Shown here piece after piece: positions 12,601 to 24,196 of a stretch of 64,000 nucleotides of DNA. The notes under the pieces are model-generated. The model was not told where the DNA came from. It saw nothing but the letters and a program-made list of their open reading frames with translations, and made no database searches. Within the stretch, counting starts at the first letter, position 1; every line of letters starts with the position of its first letter. The translations under genes were made by a program, and so were the position numbers. Source of the stretch: Solicoccozyma terricola (lineage: Eukaryota > Basidiomycota > Tremellomycetes > Filobasidiales > Piskurozymaceae); NCBI GenBank assembly GCA_001600875.1, contig BCLD01000006.1, positions 958,711-1,022,710 of the forward strand, read 5' to 3'.

Positions 12601-14830
12601 AATTGAGCGATGGTACTTCAGGTGCATCGATGCGGGGTGCATTGTCGCCTGCGCTGGGACTATTTGCGCGAACGTCCGGCCAACTACCGCGAGCTGACGG
12701 AGGGAAGGCACCGTCTTCACTGACGGCTGATCGTAAACCATTTGCGAACTCGGCCGCTCGTGATTGAGCCTGCCGACTGTTACCTGCAGAAGAAAGTTGA
12801 TCCGCCAGTGAGCTAGATCGAGGTGGACCCGTTGAACTCGTCGACGCATTGAGGTTCGTGCCCTGCGCCACGGCCTCGGTGGCTGCTCGTCTTGATGCTT
12901 GCTGGCTTGGGCCGTATGGTCGTGGGGTCCGGGATGATTGACTATTGCTCCTACGAAGAGTGTCGCTACCTATTGCCTGTTCGTGTTGCTGATCGGTGAA
13001 TGATGTTCGTAGCGGTGATGGTGGCAAAGGCGATAATCGTCCTCCACCAGCTTCGTAGGCTGGCGGTGCTGTCGCCACTGACGAGCTGGCAGCATCTGTT
13101 GCCTCGGAACGGTAAGAGTTGGCCGCCGCTGCGAGAGACGTTGCTGGATTGATTGATCTCCGCTTGTCCGCCCGACTCGTGGGAACGCTCAGTCCACTCA
13201 GCGGTCCTACACCGAGACCGATACCTGAGCGATTTTGCGGACTGGCGCCACCACCTCCGCCACCGCTCTTGGTTCCAAAGACGTCTTGGCGTTCCACGTC
13301 GTCTGCTGATTCTCTGCGAGTAAGTCCATCGCGGACTGGGACTAATGGCGGCGTAGAATGTTGAGGGAGCGGTTCTGGACGCGTCCGTCTAGAAAGATCC
13401 ACGGGCGCCCCATGACGCATAGCAGATGGTGATGGTGATGGCGATGTGTTGAACTCCCTCCATGAACCTAGAGGGGTTGTTCCTCCTAAGCTGTCCCCAT
13501 TTCCAGAATCGTATCCTGGCGAAGGTGGTAGCATTTTACTCGCATCGATTCCCGTTCCCGCTGTGCCCGGGGTAAGGCTTTTCGCAGGGTGAGGTGAACG
13601 AGCAGACAAGAGGGATGGAGAGGACGGGGTGCGAATGGGCCCAATCCAAGGCTCTGGTATTACTTGACCTTTCTGTCCATCAACCGCATTAGCGATCGAC
13701 AAGGTGGTATTTGAGGCAGTGCTCGATGATGCAGTTATCGTGTTGTCCCCCAAGTTTGAGTCATTACGAGGTAATGATCCTCGCAGATCGGTAGCCGAGC
13801 GATTTCGGTGAATGTCACCGGCAGTGTTACCGGATGAGGAAGCTGCAGCAGCACGTTGAGCACCTTTTTCCTTTTCCTTTTTCTGCTTTACTCGTTTTGC
13901 TTCTGCGTGTCTCCGACTCCTAGCGACACGTTCGTTATGACATGACTGTAAAGAGGAGAAAGGACCCAGCCCCGCCCTCGTAAATTCAGCCCCCCCTTTC
14001 CGAGGAAACCTCAAACGAACCACTCGTCTTCCAACTCACCATACAATAAATCCCTTGACTAGTTTTTGCGAAAACCAACTCCTCGATCCGCTCATTACAA
14101 CTCCTACATGTAAAACAAGCAGCATGATAGCTTTCATCGCCCGTCATGATAGCTTCTTCCGTGATTGGATTTTTGCAAACAAAGCATTGATAGCTGCATG
14201 AAGAACATACGGGTGATCCATCAGAGAGGAGAAGGAGATTCGTATCCGCTGTTACTTTGTTGGTGCATTTAGCACAACGGAAACATGGAGTGTGCCAGAG
14301 TGCATCGCTGTATTAGAACTCCAAAAAAATCAGCGCACGCACAGACACATTGGCAAAAGGCCAACCAACCAACATCAAAAATCATGACACCAAACTCACC
14401 CAAATTGAACAACTACACCACCACTCGACTGATCAATCACCTCTTTACAACCTCCACATCTAACTTTCCCACCCGGAGTCGTATGACCTTCTACCGTAAC
14501 CGGTACATTATGCGCCGTCTGTGTAGGTGGTGGTGGCGGTGCTGGTGCTGGTGCTGGTGGCGGTGGTTGTGGTGGTGATATCGAACTCGGTCCAGAAATC
14601 GCATTAGATCGTCCCGTTACATCACCTGATGTGATTGGTGAGTTTGTTCGAGATACTGAAGTGGAGGTTGAAGTGTTGTTGTTTAGTTGATTATCATCCT
14701 TATCTCCTAGTACAAGATTGGGAATATCAAGAGTTGAGGTGGTTGATACGAGTTTGGATTTAGTTGAATCGTTTGTGTTTGTGTGATGAGATGTGATTGA
14801 ATCAGGTTGAGGATTGTTCAAGTCTGTCAT
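9636..14830 (-). CDS. Rho GTPase-activating protein with LIM-LIM, coiled coil, C1 and RhoGAP domains
   Basis: Downregulates a Rho/Cdc42-type GTPase at the cortex, as in yeast Rga-type proteins. Order from the start at 14830: a low-complexity N-terminus; LIM 1 (KVRCGGCKEVID, then WHTPCFRCAKC across an intron); LIM 2 (YQCFVCKNPI, then YHAACFTCRSCNE, ending with CHNE); a basic KRVKQKKEKEKG segment; a long Ser/Pro-rich region (about 12.2-13.9 kb); coiled coils at 11.4-12.1 kb; a C1 zinc domain (HIFQQHTILRFSRCEHCG, then GIVCHSKCVDKFHTIC); and a RhoGAP domain from about 10650 with the arginine finger in GVYRKTGG, then DKFNDINSVTSVMKSYFRTL, IKDPDSKSATLSSLIDQLP and NFMNSRNLGVVFG. The protein ends at 9636 after DNAPQVLAKPK. 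The intron inside the RhoGAP domain holds a 70-nt G tract. The architecture is sure; the exact paralogue is not. Confidence 0.92.
10192..10264 (+). repeat. interrupted poly-C tract (poly-G in transcript) in RhoGAP intron
   Basis: About 70 nt of almost pure C with two short interruptions, within a GT-AG intron that splits the RhoGAP domain. On the transcript it is G-rich and could form G-quadruplexes. The lengths of such tracts are unreliable in draft assemblies. Confidence 0.9.
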
Positions 14831-15366
14831 GGTTCAAGATGTGTGCGTGTGTGTGTGTGTGCGTGCGTGCGTTGTGTGTGTATGTGTGTGATGAGAAGGG
14901 GGATATTGGGGAATAATGTGATATTGTTTCGTTTCCCTTCGTTTCCTTGTAGACGGATCCGTACGAAGTCCGATAATCTTCGACGATGATTCTCCCACCA
15001 ACCCCAAGGTACGTTATCCCGTTTTTAGTACAGACCCAGACGCAGATAATTGTTGGGAATATCGTCTCCTCCCCCCTTCCACCAGATATTACCAACACCC
15101 CACAACTTCTTGTGTGTGTTCTCTTTTAAACCGTTGAAAAGAACGAATCTTGCTCCAAATCGATGTTCTCTTCAGTGTATGATATTCACCTAATGTTCAG
15201 AGGATCAAGGACATCGGAACGTCGTTGCTTTGCCCGGGGGGTTTTTTTTTGATAGATGCCAGAGAAGTTGATTGGTTAGAGAAACCCTGGGCCTTTTTTC
15301 TTTCTCTTTTTGCAAGATCGTGTCTTGGTTCAATGTGTTGGGTTGCGAGGGTATAACCCGTTTGAA

Positions 15367-15369
<3 letters not shown>

Positions 15370-15429
<60 letters not shown>
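15370..15429 (+). repeat. (TG)n microsatellite
   Basis: About 30 uninterrupted TG dinucleotides upstream of the RhoGAP gene. Another GT-rich patch lies at 14842-14890. Confidence 0.95.
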
Positions 15430-15432
<3 letters not shown>

Positions 15433-15894
15433 CGGTGGTGGAATCGTTCGAACAAAGGGGGTTTGGTTACAGCTCCTAGATGGAAAGGACACGACGACGA
15501 TGATCCTTTACGTCAAGTTTTGTCGGACTTCGTTTGACAAACCCCGACCGAACTGTACTACCACGAAAAATCGAAAACCGTCGAGTGACCACAATTGCAA
15601 CTTTAGCAAAGGGTTTGTCCTTATCCAACCTTGGCCCAAAAGGATCGTCTAAAATATCTCCCTTCCCCCCCGCAAAAATGGATGTACGTTCGTTTGTCCA
15701 GAAAACGGTCGACCCGAGTTGTGTGTCTGTTTTCCCCCGTTTGCGGTAAGGTTCCCTTCCTACCTTCCCTATGTTCGCCAAGCTACGCCTTTGTTCCGTA
15801 TTGAAAGAGAGCGAGAAAAAGAGAGATTCACTTTTTGATAAACGGTTCGTCGATCCTTTCGAAAAGCGGTGTTGGCGGGTGGTTGCGGTGGGGT

Positions 15895-15896
<2 letters not shown>

Positions 15897-15938
<42 letters not shown>
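15897..15938 (+). repeat. poly-G tract
   Basis: Forty-two consecutive G in intergenic DNA, the second-longest such tract in the window. Confidence 0.95.
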
Positions 15939-15939
<1 letters not shown>

Positions 15940-16803
15940 AGGGGGATGGACGGGTATGAAGAGATGGGGCAAGAATGAGGAAGGGGGATGCGATGAAGGT
16001 GTTGTAGCTGATTTCTGTTCCAAGGATTCAACTGACACGCGGTCGCGTCGTGAGAACGGCCAGGGAGGGGGAAGGGATGGATGAGATGAGATCAAAGTGT
16101 TGGATGGAGTGGAGTGGAGTGGAGTGGAATGTGTTCTCTGATGGTGGTGTGGGTGGGTGGTGGTGGGTGGTGGTGGTGGTGGTGGGTGTGGTGGGAAGGG
16201 TGAGGTGACAGACTGTGACTGGTGGATTCCCCTCCAGCTACTAAACCATCTCCCCCCCCCCGGCCAACTCCTTGCAGAGAGGAAGAGCGACGCGTCCACC
16301 CTTGGCCCCTTGGCATCAGCTGTGTACCCCAGTCAGTCGTTCCATCTATGGTCATCCATCGCATCCGAGCAACACACGTCTTTGTAACGGAACCCGCGGT
16401 CTATCTTGCAGGGTAATGTAACATCCTCTCGGTCAACCCCCACTCCAAATTCGCTCGCATTTTACTGTCGCTTTCAGCATCGCCCAGAAAGCGAGGAAGG
16501 GAAAAATGGACAAAAAAAAATCATATCTTAACAGAACCAACCGAAACCGCCTTTTTTTCCGGTTTTCCTTTTTTCCTCTGTGATGCTTGATACTTGTTCA
16601 CAGATGAGGACGATAGAACGTTTGTCAAAAGCTTTCCATCTGTTTACAGGCATCTATTCATCCAATCTAGCACCATCCACCACCCTCCTCCTCCTCTTCG
16701 CCCTCTTCGCCACTCAATCCACGTGGCAGAGATTGTCATTCAACCGAACAATACCCAAAGCACCCCCACCCCCCTAATGACTCGAATCAAAAGTCAATCA
16801 ACC

Positions 16804-17027
16804 NNNNNNNNNNNNNNNNNNNNNNNNNNNNNNNNNNNNNNNNNNNNNNNNNNNNNNNNNNNNNNNNNNNNNNNNNNNNNNNNNNNNNNNNNNNNNNNNN
16901 NNNNNNNNNNNNNNNNNNNNNNNNNNNNNNNNNNNNNNNNNNNNNNNNNNNNNNNNNNNNNNNNNNNNNNNNNNNNNNNNNNNNNNNNNNNNNNNNNNNN
17001 NNNNNNNNNNNNNNNNNNNNNNNNNNN
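16804..17027. other. assembly gap (224 N)
   Basis: A run of N that likely removes the 5' exon or the start of the ABC ATPase gene. The left and right flanks are both C-rich, so the gap probably sits at a hard-to-sequence homopolymer. Confidence 0.98.
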
Positions 17028-19092
17028 CCCCCCCCCATCTCCACCAACCATTCCTCTACCAATGTCCCGTCGTTTCCCTCTCGTACATATCCCACCACAC
17101 ACCCGAGTATATCCACTCGGTACATCCCTACCTCCCGCACGTTCAACCTCCACTTCAAATCCTCTTGCTCCTCCTCCATCTACAAGTCCACAACCGTTAT
17201 TGATATTCGGAGAGAGAGGGTTGGATATCCCTAGAGATGGGAAAAGAGGGTTTGTATGTGTTGGTGATGGTGATGGGAGGATCAAGTTGGTACAGGTGCG
17301 TTGGCATTGAGGGAGATTATGATCGTTTTGATTTCCCTTTTGGTGCACAACTAGTTGGCTGATCCGGAGCATGTTTTGCAAAACCCTGTGTTTTCATCCT
17401 AGATAGACGCTACTCTCTAAAACGCTTCTTCATCCTCATGTTCCATCACCTGGTGTATTCCCATACATCTCACATCTCATGTCTGAACATCAATCAGACA
17501 GAACCACCACCACACTCCCTTCTCCAATTCGACATTTGCAATTCGCTCGTCCATCTCCAACTGGTGAATTCACCGATTTCACAGCTAGATACGGATCATT
17601 ACATGAAAGTGATAAAGTGACATTATTAAAATGGTTATTCTCATTAACTCCTGGTGGAGAGAGTGAAATTCCATTAGAAGATGAGGAGAGATCAAAAATT
17701 CCACAAGGGAAAGAAGTTGATGTTATCAAGGAATTATCAACGGTTATGGGTATATCCCATCTTTTACATCTACCAATCGTTGCTTTATCATCAGGTCAAA
17801 CGAGAAGAGCTAGAATCGTAGCTGGTTTATTAACAAAACCTCGTTTGTTATTACTAGAAGATCCATTCGCTGGATTAGACGTTGATTCTCGTCGTGAAAT
17901 TGGAAATCTACTAGGTCAAATAAACAACGGAGAACGAAGATTGAACGTGGAGGATGTTTGGGATGGGTTGATGAGAATTGTACTTGTATTAAGAGGGAAG
18001 ACGGTTGGAATGCCTGAATGGGTGACGGATGTGATTGATGTGAGAGAGGGGAAAGTTTGGGTTGGAGAGAGGAAGGAATATGAGGAAAAAGTTAGGGATG
18101 AAAAGAGGTCAATAGGGAGTGGAGTCGATGTTGGTGCTGGTGCTGGGAAGGGTGATGTAGAGAGAAAGGGGTGGATTGGGAAGGGGAAGGATCCAGTGGT
18201 GAAAGTTGAAGATGTGACAGTAGCATATGGAACTAAAACGGTAAGTGATGGGGTTCCGCATTACCAAGATATTACCTTCCTTGTAGCTGAATGTTTAGCA
18301 CCCACCCACTCACAACTACCGCTTCTCCAGGTCCTCAAAGACGTCTCGTGGTCCATCGCTCCCAACTCCCGATGGCATCTACAAGGATCTAATGGATCCG
18401 GTAAAACAACCCTTCTCTCTCTGATACTCGGTCATCACCCTCGATCTTTCTCTCTCCCATCCTCATCACTCACCATTTTCTCCACGCCGAGAAGGGAAAT
18501 TCCTACTCCGCATCTACGACGAATGATTGGACATGCATCGCCAGAGATCTTTGCAGCGTTTCCGAGGAGCATGGGATTGTCTGTTGGAGAAGTGATAGCG
18601 ACAGGGTGGGAAGGCGTGTTCTCGAGGAGGAGTGTAGATAAGGCAAAGGAGGACAGATCGTTCAGGTTGTTGAAGCCGTTCGAGGATCTGTTGGTGTCAT
18701 CTGTGAGGCAGAGATCGACCGGTGGACTCGCCGCCGTACAACAACAACCGGACCAACTTCTGCGGGACATCTACGATTCGGACTTTGCACATTTTACCCC
18801 AAATCAACAGGCTCTCATTCTGTTCCTACGTGCAATCGTATCTCGGCCAAAGCTTCTCGCGTTGGACGAAGCTTCACAAGGGATGGACGAACAGACATGG
18901 GCTAGATGTCGAAAGCTATTGGAGCAAGAATGGGAGGACATAGAGCGGGAAGGCGGTGAACAGGCAGTGATTTGCGTCAGTCACTGGGAGGAAGAGGTTC
19001 CGTGGGATAAAGAATCCGGAGACGTGCTAAGACTGCATGATGGTAAGGTTGCTGTGAATACCGCAGAGCAACGAGGGGAATTGTCATTGTAA
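17028..19092 (+). CDS. soluble twin-domain ABC ATPase, YDR061W/ModF-like (5' end lost in gap)
   Basis: Two nucleotide-binding domains and no membrane segments. NBD1 has a degenerate P-loop (VGDGDGRIKLVQ near 17262), a signature-like LSSGQTRRARIVAG (near 17785) and Walker B LLLLEDPFAGLD (near 17850). NBD2 has a canonical Walker A GSNGSGKTTLLSLILG (near 18390) and Walker B LLALDEASQGMD (near 18855), then the H-loop CVSHWEEE. The signature of NBD2 is reduced to LTPNQQ-like FTPNQQALILFLRA. Introns: about 17296-17403, with the next exon starting TLLSKTLLHPHV, and 18241-18330. It resembles yeast YDR061W and bacterial ModF; the cellular role is unknown. The start codon cannot be placed because of the gap. 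Confidence 0.85.
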
Positions 19093-19181
19093 TATAGCCG
19101 ATGTCCACATACGGGCTTCGAATGAAGATACACCAGGGTAAAGTATTCCTACAGATCTCCTCAGAGATGAAGCAATTCAAC

Positions 19182-21536
19182 TCATCGAGAGTCGGTGGCC
19201 TGGGCCATGTATCAAGTAAGCAGTCATATCGATCCAGACAAGGACAACAACACACCTGGTGATAGTCTGGTGGCAAAGTATGCGTCGAGCTCGCACTGGT
19301 TACCGGCCCAAAATCGATCTCTCGGTGCATTCGTGCGGTATCATCGCTATCAGTCGTGCGGGTTGTGAGAATCGGCGATGGATCTGCCTTGGTTGATGAA
19401 CTGCGAGCAGTGCTCTCCGGAACAAACGGATTGGCGGTGTTCTCATCCTGCTGGAGCTCGCTAGACGGGGACGAAGTCTCCATTCGCTCATCAGTGGTTT
19501 CCAGCCCAGATGCTGTAGACCCTCCCCTGTATCCGACCAATGGGCGACCGTACGGTACGTATGATTGGGTGTCTGTGGGAGGAGGAGGAGGGCCAAGCGA
19601 GAGATTGCGAAGGTACGGCATCATGGTGTCACGTCCAGGTTCGCTGTATTGATCTTGTGTCGGTTGAATAAAGCTTGATTGTCTCAGCATGCTGTTGGTG
19701 CCACCTCCTTGTCGAGGTCCTTGATCAGTTTGAGTCATGACTGGGGTTTGGATATCGCCATCATATTCCGAATTGAGGTCGACTATGCGGCGGCTGCTGT
19801 TTTCGTAGCTCTCTTCGTTCCGTTTTCGTCGTCGAAGCATCCAAAACAACAGACCAATGAGCGCGATGATGGCAATGGCACTGGCTCCAATGACGCCTCC
19901 AATGACTCCAGAAGATGGTGACCTGCGCCGGCCGCGGGGGGGGGGGGGCATTTAAGGATCGATTTTGACTGCTCCTCCATCTGAACACGTACTTTGAACT
20001 GCCTGTATCTAGCGAGGGCGACTCAATCACGGTGGCACCTGCAGTGGGAAGGAGAATCAGTGTCATTGGACTTGTGTTTGCTGCGGCACTATCAACTCAC
20101 TGCCAGCAGTACCAGTGACAGACAACGTTGCCAACGGCGATGTTGTGCCTGAGGTGGTCGTCAGCCTCCGGGTGGTCAAGACAGTAGAGGAAGTAGATGC
20201 TGCTGAAGAGCTCGTCGTGATAGCCTTGAAGACGCCTGCTGTACCTGCAGCACTACTGCTCGTGGACATCGCACTCGTAGTGGAAGACGAAACGGGGAGG
20301 CTGTTGCCAGCTGCGTCAATACTCGGCGACGACGCAAGTACGACCTCCACTAACATCGTGTTATTTACCACTGCATGATCGATGTTAAACCAAGCCATCT
20401 GCCCAGGCCTCGTGTTCTTGAATTGTACAGTATGAGGGACAGTCCCGTCGATGCCGCTTCTGGCAAAGATGATCGCCGGTACTTTCAATGGCCAATAGCC
20501 TGCGCCGTATTCTTGCTGTTCCCATCCATCAAACAGGGTTGTGTAAATGCCATGCTGCTGTCCCATGCTAGGCAGAGAAGATGTTGTCAGATGATAACGG
20601 CAAAACTAGCAGAGGTGAGGCGAGACTTACTACCCCCAGACAGTGATCGAGCTCCCGGTAAATCTGTAATTGGGGAGAATTCAGTCGACCTCCCTACAGC
20701 CAGCCACGCTCATCAACAACGAACGTGAGTGTGACGGTATCCCCTTTATTCTGAGTGGATCTGTTGAACACCGTTGTCAATATCTCTTTCCGTTGAACAA
20801 AGGGGATTTCACGACGCACGGTCCGGATTGTGAACTAGCTTGAGGATCGGTGTTTTGTGATCCTCTCTGCCAGCCACCCCCAGAAAACGAGAAACTAGAG
20901 TCGGTCCATGGGATGATATCGGTTCGCACTTCGGCACTGATGGACGGGGGCATCAGTCTCAGGCGAAATGCCCTGCCCTCTGGACGGGACGGCTGTTGAA
21001 CTCACCCAGATGGAATAGGTATCTGAATGACCGCATAATCCAGAGTGAAGTCAACCTGATTTCCCGACCCCTTATTCGTGAACTTTAACGAATGTTCGGT
21101 ATTCGGATCGAGTCCCTCTTGAGAGAAGATGGATTTCTGGGCTTCAAATACGGATTGTTGTTCGGTTCCTGTCACTACTGCACGGTTGTCCAATTGGACT
21201 TCGTAGTTTGCCTGTTTTCGATTTGCGAGTGGTATTAGATTGGGGTAGCTACTGCAATGACGGTGGCTAGGCTCACCCCCGCTGGACCACAACCACCAAA
21301 GACCTGGATGGAGCTCCCGTTGAATGTGATGTAGATGATATCGCCTGTATGATTTGAACCCCAGTACGTGCCTTGAAAGTAACTGTTCCAGTTGGAGTCT
21401 GCGATGCAAGCGAAGGGTAGGTGGAGACGTACAAAGCAGGCGGCCCGAATTCGAACATACCTTGAGGATGATTCGTTGTCCAAACGTTCCCGCCAACGTG
21501 CCAAAGAGGGCTGGCGTCGTCGATCGTAACATTCAT
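19182..21536 (-). CDS. single-pass membrane glycoprotein with two tandem ectodomain modules
   Basis: A surface-type protein of unknown function. The ectodomain has two similar modules. Module 1 carries DDASPLWHVGG, FNGSSIQVFGGCG, SLKFTNKGSGNQ and FTLDYAVIQIP. Module 2 carries FTGSSITVWG, VQFKNTRPGQM and FNIDHAVV. Each looks like a beta-sandwich, as in carbohydrate-binding-like domains. A Ser/Thr-rich stalk follows (about 20110-20330), then a small exon with VIESPSLDTGSSK, a Gly-rich transmembrane helix (VIGGVIGASAIAIIALIGLL) stopped by RRRKR, and a 200-residue cytoplasmic tail. I end it at 19182, because a GTGTGT donor at about 19255 with a CAG acceptor near 19200 removes a 55-nt intron and gives a stop after ATDSR. 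Without that splice the frame would run into the ABC gene. The N-terminal signal-peptide exon was not found; an upstream exon in 21540-21940 is likely. Confidence 0.7.
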
Positions 21537-21940
21537 GACGTCTAGGGAGCGTTTTATATTGCTAAATGAAAAGGCAACTCAGTTGCTTGGGAGCACAGGC
21601 GCGCAGCACTCTGTGTATCAATTGGTGTAGAAGAGGGAGTGTTTTGTAAAGTGATGAAAACTGTCGATGAAAGTGGTCGACCAACCGATTGGGCTGTGTG
21701 GGTGCTACAAAGGACCGAAAGGCGAAAGGCATGAAGGGTCATAATCCTGTGCCTCTGAGGCATTGTACACATCCCCCATTGATCCGAATTGACGACCAAT
21801 GGGTGGCGGCAGAGTGTGAAACACAGGAGGTCGCCACCCGCGATTTGATCGACGTGCCTTGAGCTCTGAACGTCGTCAAAGGGGAGAATCCGAGGATGTC
21901 GCTCAGTATACGCCCAACGGCACTCAAACGACGGTTAGAT
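21537..21940. other. intergenic, perhaps 5' exon of the glycoprotein gene
   Basis: An acceptor-like TAG directly precedes the glycoprotein frame, so an upstream signal-peptide exon may lie here on the minus strand. I could not identify it with confidence. The left part also contains the 3' flank of the Rieske/DUF455 gene. Confidence 0.35.
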
Positions 21941-24196
21941 CTATGTCAATCTGGGATGGATCCGCAGATCACCGTCGGCCATTTCCTTCTTCGTGTCTTC
22001 CGCGTCACTGGCCGGCGTATATTTCCATGGACGACCTTCCAGCTCCTCGTAGTACTCTTTCGACATGCCCGCTCGCAGCCGATCGGATTCATTGAAGGGT
22101 CCTTTCAGTTTCTGCAGGAGGAAGGGGTCGAGCAGAGGAAGTTGTGGGCAGTCTGTTGAATGAGGCAGGGAGATATCACTCACTCCTCTGAAGTTGGCTC
22201 GTACTTCATCGCGGAACGTCTCGATGGGATCCACGTTCGTTTGTTGACATCTGCGGGGATAACAGCACAGCGATGATGAGAAAGGTAGAAGGTGAATCTT
22301 GGAATACACCGCCTCACAACCAGGTAAACCATCGATGTCCAGTGGTGACGTCTAAGGAAAACCGGAATTCATCAGTTTTTCAAAACCGCGACGTCCAAAC
22401 CCCTTTACACCCACGAGTAATTTCATCCCCATGAATAATCTCCAAAACCCTGACACTCTCTTCATCACCCGCTTTCTTGAACTTGTCGATCGTTAGAGGG
22501 TTGACATCTAATCCTCGTGCTTCCGCGACGAGATGGATGATCGCGAGTCGGGATGAGAGGGAGTGGGATGTTTCTAGAGCGCTATCCCAGAGTGACGCGT
22601 GGACTGGAGGGTTGGGGAGGTTCAGCAGAAGGTGTCAGATATGTGCAACGTCAAGACGACGCGGTCGACTGACTCGAATGCGCGCCGTAGTAACTACCCA
22701 ATTCCTGTATGTCCAAATCATCAGCTTCTGTCTCATCTTCTCTCCGTTATCAACATCACCTCACCCTCAATCGCTGACTCAACAAGGAGAAATGCTTGGC
22801 CTCGTCGTCTGCCATTCTCGCGAAATCGAGAAAAAACTCGACAGGTAAGGGTTTACCGTTTATCTTCAGGGAGCCGAATCGAGCGATTATGTCCCATCTG
22901 AGGGAAATATCGGCGGTATGGAATCAGACGGATGGATTTAATCGAATCAGGGGTAGAATGATACTCACGCGAGATCTACAGCCCACTGTTCGATGTTAGC
23001 AAGTGCATCTACAAACAGCATCACCCGCTATCGAGTTAGAAAATCCCATCAATATGTCACTTGTCTCCCCAACTCACGTAACATCAACACCCTACTCTTC
23101 TCGCTCCCACCCTTCCCTCTCTTCCTAACATCCCAAACATCCACACTCTCGACTCCTTCCCTCGGCGGAACCCACTTCCCTTCATCCCTCTCAAACAACG
23201 CTTTAGCAGCTAGAGTATCCCGAGATGTCGGACGGATAGAGGATAGGGTACCGGCTGAGAGAGCGGTGGTTGTGAGACGGGTGAGGTGGAGTTTGTGTGT
23301 TGGGGAAGGGGTTTGGAGGATGAGGAGAGCGAGGGATGGGAGGGTTGATGAAGGGGGTAGAGTTGGGAGATGGTTGGCTGGGGAGGTAGTCGTGGGTAAT
23401 TTTGTTGATGATGATCCAGAGATGGATGATGGATGGTGTATATTTGTAGATGATGATGGAGGGAGTGTTGGTGGATCCGCGAATTCCTCACTGACCCCTC
23501 TTAATTCAATCATTTCCCAATTTCTCCATTTCCTTCCATCTAATTCCGGAGCTTCAATCCACACCCAGTCCCCTCTATGCGCGTCCCCATCTTCATTGAC
23601 GACCTTGACATCATAAACACAAACATTCAATCCCGTCTCACTACTCCCATCTAAGAGATTAAAATCGTATTTATGCCATGGACATACGATAGTTTTAGAT
23701 GCAATGTCTGGATCACCATTTAATCCTGTTACATCTTCCATGTCATGTATTTCAGCTTCGAGGTTTGGTGGGGTTGGGTGGAGGGTGGAGGGTGAATCAG
23801 AAGATAGGAAGGGGGCATGGGATAAGGGAGCACTAAGATGTGGACATGTTGATTCCATACAATATATCTCTGGCGAGTGTTGTTGTGCATTATTCGCGTC
23901 GATATCCGTCCGAGATGATAATTTGAAGATTAATAACCTATGATATCGAATAGGTAATGTTGTAGTTCTCAATGTGAGATGAAATCGAGTGTGTGTTGAG
24001 AGTTGGGATAGAGGCGCGATGCTGTAATGTAGGGTGGGTGTACGGTGAGAATCATTTCAGACGATGAACGGGTTACGAATGTGAGGGTATCGTACCGGAT
24101 ATAATGTGAGGGAGATGGAGAAGGTGAGCGTGATGGAGATGAGGAGGATGTATGCTCGAGGGAGAGATTGGATGTTGATGCGACGATGCTATCCAT
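21941..24196 (-). CDS. Rieske [2Fe-2S] / DUF455 ferritin-like fusion protein
   Basis: Probable iron-dependent redox protein of unknown substrate. Exon 1 starts at 24196 (MDSIVASTSNLS). The Rieske domain follows with CPHLSAPLSH and CPWHKYDFNL, giving the CxH...CxxH cluster. A low-complexity linker (about 23350-23460) leads to a DUF455 domain, related to ferritin-like diiron proteins such as MiaE: ANIEQWAVDLAWDIIARFG, MADDEAKHFSLLSQRL, AIIHLVAEARGLDVNPLT, VRVLEIIHGDEITHV and GMSKEYYEELEGRPWKY near the end. The His of EITHV is built across an intron, C|AC. ExxH pairs and other carboxylates needed for two metals are therefore all present. Exons are separated by 50-70-nt introns. Divergent from RPS0 over 0.9 kb. 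Confidence 0.88.

Larger units (their letters stand above)
14831..16803. other. simple-sequence-rich intergenic region
   Basis: No gene is supported between the RhoGAP start and the assembly gap. The stretch holds a TG microsatellite, a poly-G tract, GGAGT and GGT-rich repeats near 16110-16195 and T-rich stretches. It includes the 5' flank of the RhoGAP gene and, near its right end, perhaps the promoter or first exon of the ABC ATPase. A frame open from 16594 into the gap could be that first exon but has no recognisable domain. Confidence 0.5.

Noticed and set aside
15285..15540. Open frames of CV repeats through the TG microsatellite
   Set aside because: They exist only because a TG dinucleotide repeat has no stop codon; no domain or splice support.
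18977..19181. Extension of the glycoprotein frame into the ABC gene 3' end
   Set aside because: A 55-nt GT-AG intron with a CTTAC branch-like site gives a natural stop at 19182, avoiding an antisense coding overlap.
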